Origin: Desulfovibrio sp.
Lineage (GTDB): Bacteria > Desulfobacterota > Desulfovibrionia > Desulfovibrionales > Desulfovibrionaceae
Reading direction: 5' to 3'
DNA length: 36,585 nucleotides
Assembly (NCBI GenBank): GCA_017415765.1
Contig: JAFQED010000021.1
Location: 1-36,585, forward strand
Shown here: positions 30,844-36,585 of the stretch, one piece after another
How positions within the stretch are numbered: position 1 is the first letter of the stretch
Layout of the letters: every line of letters begins with the position of its first letter
Notes under the pieces: model-generated
Database searches by the model: none
The model's input: only the letters and a program-made list of their open reading frames with translations
Told to the model about the DNA's origin: nothing
Program-made: the position numbers and the translations under genes

Positions 30844-30870
30844 TTCCTGCTTTCTGTATTGCGGCAGGAA
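30844..30870 (+). repeat. Hairpin in the leader of the FkbM-type gene
   Basis: TTCCTGC (30844-30850) and GCAGGAA (30864-30870) form a perfect 7-bp stem with a 13-base loop. It is 25 bases upstream of the ATG and no T-run follows directly. It may be a weak terminator of the previous genes or a control element of the next gene. Confidence 0.4.
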
Positions 30871-30895
30871 CTGTGGGTACAGAGATTTTCTGACT

Positions 30896-32029
30896 ATGGG
30901 ATTGCAAGAACATATCAATGCTCTGCCTTTACGGCGATCCTGGGAGATCCCTTCTTCGGAGGAGAATATCTGCTGCATTGCCTTGCAGCAGGATTTGGAT
31001 AAGCTCATTCCGCTTGTAAAAAATTTTCCAGCACTCAAGATTCGCCTCATCCTTGTCCCTGATTTATCTGAGAAAGGTCCCATGCGTCTGCAATTACCCA
31101 CAGAGCAGGGGCCTACTAGTATCCCGCTGGCAAATTTGCAGACTACCGCCAGTATTCCTCCGTGGAAAAAACTCATTCTTTGTCGGCCTGATGCCAGTGG
31201 AGCAGCCGTTGCGGCCATATTCTGCCGCTATCTTGCTACGCGTGGGATAGAGCGTGTGCTGCTGTATGGCGGCTGTCCCCGCACGTTTGGAGTACAGCCG
31301 CCCTTGCCTGACTTTTTTTCCCGGTATGCCGAACAATTGCAGGAAGTATACGACCAGTTGGCTGATGATGCCAGCAGGGAAGCCTACGCGGGTCGTATCA
31401 AGGCCCTGATGACTGGCAATGCTGGCTGGCTTCCGCTTGCGCTACATCAGGAGTATTACCATCCCCATGTCCACCCCGAACGTGGAGATATTATGCTGGA
31501 TGGTGGTGTTTCAGACATGGTCGGAGCGCAAGAACAGTTTGCGCAAAGCGTGGGGACGGACGGACATATTTTTGGATTTGAGCCTTTGCCGGGCATGGCT
31601 GAACTGGCACGGCAGCAGTTAGCGGCTTTCCCCTGCTATCATCTTCAGGCTATGGGCCTCGGTGATGCGCCGGGAGAAGTCCGCTTCAGGTATCTTCGGG
31701 ATTCGTCACGCATTGCCGAAAATTGCGGGGATGAAGACTCTGTTCTCTGTCAGATGACTAGTATTGATGCTTTTGTACGTAAACACCATCTTGGGCGGGT
31801 GGACTGTATAAAACTTGATGTTGAAGGGGCAGAAATGTTGGCCTTGAGCGGAGGAAAGGAGACCATTGCTAAACTTCTCCCAAAGCTGATTGTCTGCCTT
31901 TATCACCAACCAGAAGATATGGTCAATATACCGCTTTATATCAGGAAGATTGCCCCCAGCTACAAACTCTATGTGGCACACTCCTCAGCAGTATTTACAG
32001 ATACTATCCTGTACGCACGTCCAGCATAG
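30896..32029 (+). CDS. FkbM-family methyltransferase
   Basis: SAM-dependent methyltransferase of 377 residues. The FkbM domain covers about 185-370: SAM-binding DIMLDGGVSDMVGAQEQF at about 197-214, GFEPLPGMAEL at about 222-232 and CIKLDVEGAEML at about 303-314. FkbM enzymes methylate sugars or other glycan and lipid groups. The first 180 residues form an extra domain I do not recognise. The gene is visibly richer in A and T and less biased in codon use than its neighbours. The ATG has no clear ribosome binding site. It lies 91 bp after the flagellar run and is convergent with the ABC ATPase gene, 10 bp away, with no terminator seen between them. Confidence 0.85.
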   Translation: MGLQEHINALPLRRSWEIPSSEENICCIALQQDLDKLIPLVKNFPALKIRLILVPDLSEKGPMRLQLPTEQGPTSIPLANLQTTASIPPWKKLILCRPDASGAAVAAIFCRYLATRGIERVLLYGGCPRTFGVQPPLPDFFSRYAEQLQEVYDQLADDASREAYAGRIKALMTGNAGWLPLALHQEYYHPHVHPERGDIMLDGGVSDMVGAQEQFAQSVGTDGHIFGFEPLPGMAELARQQLAAFPCYHLQAMGLGDAPGEVRFRYLRDSSRIAENCGDEDSVLCQMTSIDAFVRKHHLGRVDCIKLDVEGAEMLALSGGKETIAKLLPKLIVCLYHQPEDMVNIPLYIRKIAPSYKLYVAHSSAVFTDTILYARPA

Positions 32030-32039
32030 CTTCTTCTGT

Positions 32040-33542
32040 TCAGCGCACAATGTGCAAGCACCCATCCTGCATCCTGGCTTCCCGGTTGATGCAGAGCGGG
32101 GCGTCCTCGTTGTGGTGAGACACAAAGACAATGTGCAACCCGTCTCCAGCCAGGCTGTCCAATAGCGAGAGCAGTTCTCTGCGGGATCGTGCATCCAGGT
32201 TGGAGCAGGGTTCGTCCAGCAGCAGGATGTCCGGCTTGCCCAACAGGGCACGAGCCAAGAAGAGGCGGCGTAACTGCCCGCTGGAGAGCATACGGATGGA
32301 TGTACCAGCCAGCCGTTGGGCTTCTGCTGTCCCCAACATCCGGCACATGGCGGCCCGTGCTTCGGCTTCTTCTACCGGGCTGAAGCTGCGATACAGGCCC
32401 ACGCTGTTGTCAAAGCCGGAGCAGACCAACTCCAGCCCCGTGAGTGGGTAGCCATAGAGAGCCTGCCCCAGATCCGACACCAGCCGCACCCCACGCTGGA
32501 TTTGGGCAAGGCTGTGTACCGCACCCCCCTGCCCCGGCAGCCAGTGGCGCAAGCTGCCCCCGGCTGCTACAAAGCCATCCCCGGCCAAGAGGCGCAGCAG
32601 GGTAGATTTGCCGGAACCATTGGCCCCGCTGATGCGCCAGTGCTCCCCGGCGTACAATGTCCAGTTGATGTCATGCAGCACCTGTTGGCGGTCAATATAG
32701 ACTGTGGCATGTTCCAGCTGCAGCAGGGGCTGACCAGTGGGGACAGGTTCGCTTGTGCTTTGGAGGGCAGCCCCGACCATGTAGCTGCCCGCAGGTTCAG
32801 CAGCCAGCTTGTTTGCGTACACTGCAGGGCCTTGCGGCGGCGTATCATACAGTCTGCCGTCCAGCAGATACCGCCGTTCCTGACACCAGGGCAAAACCTG
32901 CCCCGGCCTGTGCGCGGTGCAGATCATGGTCATGCTGTCCGCCAGGCTTTCCAGCACTTCCAGCAGGGCCGTACGGCGGCTGGCGTCCAGCCCGTCGGCA
33001 TATTCATCCAGCAAAAGCAGACGCGGCGCACGCAGCAAGGCCCGCCCCAGCAACAGAATCCGCAACTGTCCCTGCGAAAGCGTGGGCAGACTGCGCTGGA
33101 GCAGATCCTGCGCTTTCAGGCGGCGGGCCAGTGCCTCGGCCTCGGCTTCCTGTGTGGCGGCGGGGCGGCGGTAGAGCAGGGGGCTGTCCTCAAGGCCAGT
33201 CAGCAAAATATCCTGCCCGCAAATATCCCAGCCGTGCCGTTGCCACATTTCCTGCTGGGCTGGGGATACAAGCGCAGACATGGCCCGTCCGGCCAGCGGG
33301 GAGGTTTCTGGCCCTGCCTCTGTGTGCCATACTAGGCTGCCGCTGGCTGGCCACAGTTCCCCGCGCAGCAGACGCAACAGGGTGGACTTGCCCGCACCGT
33401 TGCCGCCCACCAGGGCGCAATGCCCGCCGCACAGCACCTGCCAGCAAATATCCTGCAGCACCAGTCGGCGGCTTTTGTCGCCGGGGATGAACAGGTTTAC
33501 GCTGTCCAGCGTCACCAGCGGGGCAGGGCTTGGTGAGTCCAT
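32040..33542 (-). CDS. Double ABC-domain ATPase, ModF-like
   Basis: Cytoplasmic protein of 500 residues with two complete ABC ATPase domains and no membrane segment. Domain 1: Walker A GGNGAGKST (about 46-54), signature LSQGQ, Walker B RLLLLDEYADGLD. Domain 2: Walker A GANGSGKST (about 306-314), signature LSSGQ, Walker B ILLLDEPCSNLD. The layout matches ModF/PhrA-like proteins, which are linked to molybdate handling in some bacteria but have no proven mechanism. There is no permease or binding-protein gene nearby. It follows the PHP-domain gene by 27 bp and is probably in the same operon. Confidence 0.85.
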   Translation of the reverse strand: MDSPSPAPLVTLDSVNLFIPGDKSRRLVLQDICWQVLCGGHCALVGGNGAGKSTLLRLLRGELWPASGSLVWHTEAGPETSPLAGRAMSALVSPAQQEMWQRHGWDICGQDILLTGLEDSPLLYRRPAATQEAEAEALARRLKAQDLLQRSLPTLSQGQLRILLLGRALLRAPRLLLLDEYADGLDASRRTALLEVLESLADSMTMICTAHRPGQVLPWCQERRYLLDGRLYDTPPQGPAVYANKLAAEPAGSYMVGAALQSTSEPVPTGQPLLQLEHATVYIDRQQVLHDINWTLYAGEHWRISGANGSGKSTLLRLLAGDGFVAAGGSLRHWLPGQGGAVHSLAQIQRGVRLVSDLGQALYGYPLTGLELVCSGFDNSVGLYRSFSPVEEAEARAAMCRMLGTAEAQRLAGTSIRMLSSGQLRRLFLARALLGKPDILLLDEPCSNLDARSRRELLSLLDSLAGDGLHIVFVSHHNEDAPLCINREARMQDGCLHIVR

Positions 33543-33569
33543 GGCAGTTCCTGTGTGGGCAAAGCCCGT

Positions 33570-34418
33570 TCAGCCCAGAAAGGGCAGCCGCTCCATGCGC
33601 CCCCGCTCAAAGAAAACATGCTCCCTGAAGCCAAAACTCCCGGCATAGGATGCCAGCCGTGCCAGCCCATAGCCCACATCATCCACGCCGTGGGCGTCAG
33701 AGGCAAAGCTGATGTTCAGGCCCAGCTCTGCCGCCATCTGCATGATGGGTGGCGCGGGATAGATTTCGCGACAGGCCTTGCGTATGCCAGCGGAGGAGAC
33801 CTCCATAGCCATGCCCGCATCACGCAGGGCCAGCAGACAACGCCGGATACGTGCGCGGCTTTCGGCCTTGTGCAGCCAAATGTGGAAACGCTCCACAGAA
33901 AAGATCTTGATCAGGTCAGGATGGGCCGCGATCTGAAAAAGCCCTGAGCGCAGCATATCCTCCCACGCATCAAAATAGGCGGCATACCATGCCTCGCACT
34001 GTTCCTGAGAGGCTTGCTTCCACGGTGTGGCCCCGTCATCAAAACCCCAGCGACCCACAAAGTGGACGCTGCCAATGAGGTAATCAAAATCCTGTGCCGC
34101 ACAGGCAGTGCGGGTAAAGGCTTCCTCCCCTTCCAGCCAGTCCATTTCCATGCCAAACAGTATCCGGCACGGCCCGTTGACCCCGCTTTGCGGTGCGGCT
34201 TTCAGAGCCAGTACCTCGCGGACATAGTCGGGCAAATGGCGGTTGAGGTGGTCACGATACTCGTGCAGATAGTCAAAACCCTGCGGGCGCGGCGAATGTT
34301 CCGAAAAGCCCAGCAGAGTCAGCCCGCTCTGGAGGGCGGCGGCGTACATTTCTGCCGGAGTGTTGGCCCCGTGGGAGTATTTGGTATGGGTGTGCAGATC
34401 GCTGGTGATGCTGTTCAT
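33570..34418 (-). CDS. PHP-domain phosphoesterase (HisJ-type histidinol-phosphatase family)
   Basis: Metal-dependent phosphoesterase of 282 residues. The PHP metal ligands are visible: DLHTHTKYSHG (residues 7-17), GFSEHSPRP, GMEMDWLEGEE, IGSVHFVG, QIAAHPDL and SFASDAHGVDDVG. The sequence looks like the HisJ-type histidinol-phosphatase group, which does the last-but-one step of histidine synthesis, but many PHP enzymes have other substrates and no his gene is nearby. The ATG at 34418 was chosen over a TTG 36 bases upstream because it begins right before the first metal motif; neither has a strong ribosome binding site. An inverted repeat lies 30-60 bases upstream. Confidence 0.83.
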   Translation of the reverse strand: MNSITSDLHTHTKYSHGANTPAEMYAAALQSGLTLLGFSEHSPRPQGFDYLHEYRDHLNRHLPDYVREVLALKAAPQSGVNGPCRILFGMEMDWLEGEEAFTRTACAAQDFDYLIGSVHFVGRWGFDDGATPWKQASQEQCEAWYAAYFDAWEDMLRSGLFQIAAHPDLIKIFSVERFHIWLHKAESRARIRRCLLALRDAGMAMEVSSAGIRKACREIYPAPPIMQMAAELGLNISFASDAHGVDDVGYGLARLASYAGSFGFREHVFFERGRMERLPFLG

Positions 34419-34449
34419 GTCTGTATGGATAGCCTTTTCAGGATGCGGG

Positions 34450-34475
34450 TGCAAGCCCGGTCAGACGTGCTTGCA
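34450..34475. repeat. Inverted repeat upstream of the PHP gene
   Basis: TGCAAGC (34450-34456) and GCTTGCA (34469-34475) are perfect 7-base arms around 12 bases. Its centre is about 45 bases upstream of the PHP ATG. It may be an operator or a leader hairpin; nothing else supports either. Confidence 0.4.
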
Positions 34476-34564
34476 GGGCAATCGCACGAAAGGAAAGGCT
34501 AGTTGCAGGAACAGCGGTTTTTAAGGGATTGGTGCAGAGAACTGCCGCTTTGGCAAGGCTTTTA

Positions 34565-34861
34565 TCATGTATCAGCGATCCCCTTGCTGTTCAGCCTGTC
34601 CTTGACGGACTGATGCGGATAAAACTGCACAACGGCGCAGGAGGGGATGGTGCGCTCCCTGCCATTGCGGGGGTCGCTGCCCACACGGGCCTTGTGGCGT
34701 TTGATGATGAATTCCCCCACGCGGGGCAGGGTGACGCCATGCCCGTTGGCAAGGGCATCGGCAAGGCTTTCCAGCAGCGCGCTACAGCAGTCCGAAACCT
34801 GTTGCAGGCTCATTTCCGGCAGACGTTGCTGTGTGCGTACTATCAGTTCTGTGCGTGTCAT
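34565..34861 (-). CDS. HU/IHF-family DNA-binding protein
   Basis: Small nucleoid-type protein of 98 residues that bends or wraps DNA as a dimer. It fits the family across its length: helical MTRTELIVRTQQRLPEMSL, the GHGVTLPRVGEFIIK turn and strand, the flexible arm KARVGSDPRNGRERTIPSC with the family NP-type arm tip changed to DPRNGR, and the final helix HQSVKDRLN. The full-length ATG is required by the first helix, yet only 14 pyrimidine-rich bases separate it from the T-run of the porin terminator and there is no ribosome binding site. It is an IHF-like rather than a typical HU sequence. Confidence 0.88.
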   Translation of the reverse strand: MTRTELIVRTQQRLPEMSLQQVSDCCSALLESLADALANGHGVTLPRVGEFIIKRHKARVGSDPRNGRERTIPSCAVVQFYPHQSVKDRLNSKGIADT

Positions 34862-34875
34862 GTGGCAGCAGGGGG

Positions 34876-34901
34876 AAAAAGGGGGGGCCGAAGCCCCCCT
34901 T
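34876..34901 (-). terminator. UUCG-loop terminator after the porin gene
   Basis: On the minus strand GGGGGGC pairs with GCCCCCC across a TTCG tetraloop and is followed by C and five T. UUCG closed by C-G is a very stable RNA loop. It ends the porin message 25 bp after the stop codon, immediately in front of the HU/IHF-like gene. Confidence 0.9.
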
Positions 34902-34925
34902 GCAAGACTGCGCTGTGTACTGCTT

Positions 34926-36500
34926 TTAGAAGGAGTACACGAAGCTCAGGTTGACGTTCCAGGCGTCCTTGACCTTATTGTTGTTACGGTCGCTCGCCAC
35001 GCGCGCATAGTGCACACCATTGTAATCACGGTCATTCAGCCACAGGGCGATGTAGTCGGCTTCCAGGTTGATGAGGAAGTTTTCGTACATCTTGTAGGTA
35101 TTGGTCACACCGATTTCCAGAGCCTGATCCTTGGTGGTCAGGTACATGGATTCCATGCCGATGCCATTGGCGTTAGCGGGATAATTCTCAGCCAGCTTGC
35201 GGCCCATCTTGGGGGCATTGGTGCCGCCGATATAGTTGATGCGGAAGGTGTGCTTGAGGTCTTCCACAAAGCTCATGTCCTTCAGGCGAGCACCGATGCC
35301 CCAGGTGCCGGCCATGCTGCGGCCCATCACGCCGTCACGGGCAATGTACGGGTCACCACGGAAGGCGAAGGTGGAGAACTGGTTGGTGCTATCGTTGCCA
35401 AAGCTGGGCAGACGTTCGGAACCGTTGGCCGGGTTGCTGTCGTCACCGGAGCCGTACCAGGCCACGATGCCGGGGATGGCCCAATCCATCTTGTATTCAA
35501 ACAGCACAGAGGCCAACCAGCCGGAGCGGTTCAAGCGGCCGGTGTCGTGGTTGTGCACAGAGCCGTAGGTGAAATCCCAGGCAAAGCGGAAGGGATCGAA
35601 CATGGACAGGTCACCAGTCAGGCCAAACCACCAGGCATCCATGTAGCTGCCAAGGGGGGTAGAGGCACTGCTGCCATCCCGATGCCGTTCGCCGCCAGCC
35701 GGAGTCAGACCGGCCTTGGGGAAGTAGGAGTTGGCTCCTGTGAAATTACCAAAATAGTTACCGCGGAAAAATTGACCAGTAACTGGGTCTATACGACCGT
35801 TCCCATTGTTAAAGGTGTTAGGACCGATGGCAGCGTACATGGCCCACGGGCTGACCTTGATGCCGTCAAAGGTCAGGGGCAGGATGAGGGCAAAGGCATC
35901 CATGTTATCCATGTAGTTGGCGCGATAATCATCGTCCTTACCCAAAAGTGGGAAAGCATTATCAGAGCCGTTGTTATAGCCCGGGAAGTTGTCATTGAAG
36001 GGACGGGCCCACAGAGCGGTCAGGCCAACATTGTCGTTAAACTTGTAGCTAGCGGTGATGCCGGCCACGTCATCGCTCAGTACCTGGCTGCCGGTGGTGA
36101 AGCTGGGCAGGGCCACGCCCTGGATACCCATACGCACCTTCAGGTCGGTGGCGGGGGGCATCCAGTCGATGTAGGCGCGCTTCACTTCCACGACCTTGCC
36201 GTCAGCACCCAGGGCACCGCCAGTGGCACCGTTGCCCCAGGTCTGGTCGCCCATTTCAAAGAACACGGTGCCGGACAGGGCTTCGGAAGCCACGGCGTCC
36301 AACTGCAAGCGCACGCGCTGTTTGGCTTCAAAGGAATCTTCAGAGCCATTCCAGCCACGGTCAGAGTTGAACTTGCCGTTTTCGCCAAGGTCAAAGCTCA
36401 TGATCCACTGACCCTTGGCCTTGAAATCAATGGCCTGTGCGCCTGTAACGGCACTCAGCACCAGACCGGCCGCCAGAACGAGCGTAGCGATCTTCTTCAT
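34926..36500 (-). CDS. Outer membrane homotrimeric porin (Desulfovibrio type)
   Basis: Outer-membrane channel for small solutes, 524 residues. A signal peptide (1-23, ending AQA) is followed by a beta-barrel pattern of alternating polar and aromatic residues throughout and a C-terminal strand ending in phenylalanine (NLSFVYSF), the recognition mark for barrel assembly. The beginning IDFKAKGQWIMSFDLGEN is typical of the major porin of Desulfovibrio. AAGGAAGG stands six bases before the ATG, a strong ribosome binding site that suits an abundant protein. A leader hairpin lies at 36521-36546 and a very stable terminator follows. Regulation is not visible because the promoter is close to or beyond the window edge. 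Confidence 0.92.
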   Translation of the reverse strand: MKKIATLVLAAGLVLSAVTGAQAIDFKAKGQWIMSFDLGENGKFNSDRGWNGSEDSFEAKQRVRLQLDAVASEALSGTVFFEMGDQTWGNGATGGALGADGKVVEVKRAYIDWMPPATDLKVRMGIQGVALPSFTTGSQVLSDDVAGITASYKFNDNVGLTALWARPFNDNFPGYNNGSDNAFPLLGKDDDYRANYMDNMDAFALILPLTFDGIKVSPWAMYAAIGPNTFNNGNGRIDPVTGQFFRGNYFGNFTGANSYFPKAGLTPAGGERHRDGSSASTPLGSYMDAWWFGLTGDLSMFDPFRFAWDFTYGSVHNHDTGRLNRSGWLASVLFEYKMDWAIPGIVAWYGSGDDSNPANGSERLPSFGNDSTNQFSTFAFRGDPYIARDGVMGRSMAGTWGIGARLKDMSFVEDLKHTFRINYIGGTNAPKMGRKLAENYPANANGIGMESMYLTTKDQALEIGVTNTYKMYENFLINLEADYIALWLNDRDYNGVHYARVASDRNNNKVKDAWNVNLSFVYSF

Positions 36501-36520
36501 AAGAAACCTTCCTTGTTTGT

Positions 36521-36546
36521 GCAGTGCCTCCTCCAGAGAGGACTGC
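36521..36546 (-). promoter_or_regulatory. Leader hairpin of the porin message
   Basis: GCAGT (36521-36525) and CCTC (36527-36530) pair with ACTGC (36542-36546) and GAGG (36538-36541), with a single bulged base and a seven-base loop. It ends about 20 bases upstream of the ATG, just before the ribosome binding site. It may stabilise the message or bind a small RNA. Confidence 0.45.
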
Positions 36547-36585
36547 AGGATAGTGTGAGGAAAGCCGCCAGCCGTTGGATGATCC

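Overview
The window looks like a chromosomal segment of a motile, anaerobic Desulfovibrio-type sulfate reducer. The evidence is a hybrid cluster protein with the Desulfovibrio cysteine spacing (C3, C6, C15, C21), a Desulfovibrio-type trimeric porin, the gene order flhB-flhA-flhF-flhG-fliA-cheY-fliL, and moderately GC-rich DNA. This is inference from gene content; no rRNA is present to confirm it. I saw no tRNA, CRISPR array, insertion sequence or phage gene.

Layout. (1) 1-283: left edge with a bidirectional terminator. (2) 284-3232, minus: four-gene polar amino acid ABC importer, with a strong hairpin between the binding-protein gene and the first permease gene. (3) 3416-5741, minus: hcp followed by a Crp/Fnr regulator; a TGTGA-N6-TCAC palindrome lies upstream of hcp. 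(4) 5937-9947, minus: fliD-fliS, both unusually long, with a sigma-54-like promoter in front and a terminator behind. (5) 10172-13234, minus: large MscS-type channel and a small cupin protein. (6) 13447-15576, minus: chemoreceptor with a near-perfect sigma-28 promoter. (7) 15669-19617, minus: NeuB-family sialic-acid-like synthase, LIC12162-type transferase and Sel1-repeat lipoprotein-like/periplasmic protein as one operon. (8) 19815-21772, plus: TPR protein, rdgB, TauE/SafE permease, then a terminator. (9) 21874-30804, plus: flagellar export and regulatory locus flhB, flhA // terminator // sigma-54 promoter, flhF, flhG, fliA // small orphan gene // cheY, fliL and two small conserved-looking genes. 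(10) 30896-32029, plus: FkbM-type methyltransferase. (11) 32040-34418, minus: PHP phosphoesterase and ModF-like double ABC ATPase. (12) 34565-34861, minus: HU/IHF-like protein. (13) 34926-36500, minus: major porin with a UUCG-loop terminator.

How the parts fit. The flagellar hierarchy is visible in the DNA: a sigma-54 site before flhF (operon encoding FliA), a sigma-54-like site before fliD, and a FliA-type site before the chemoreceptor. FlhF/FlhG set flagellar number and place, FlhA/FlhB gate export, FliD/FliS cap and chaperone the filament, and CheY plus the chemoreceptor steer. The NeuB/LIC12162 pair and the FkbM enzyme could decorate flagellin or the cell surface, but that link is inferred from location only. 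The hcp pair is a self-contained nitrosative-stress module. The most unusual features are the repeat-expanded FliD, the long tail on FliS, the FlhF with altered GTPase motifs, and the sialic-acid-like cluster.
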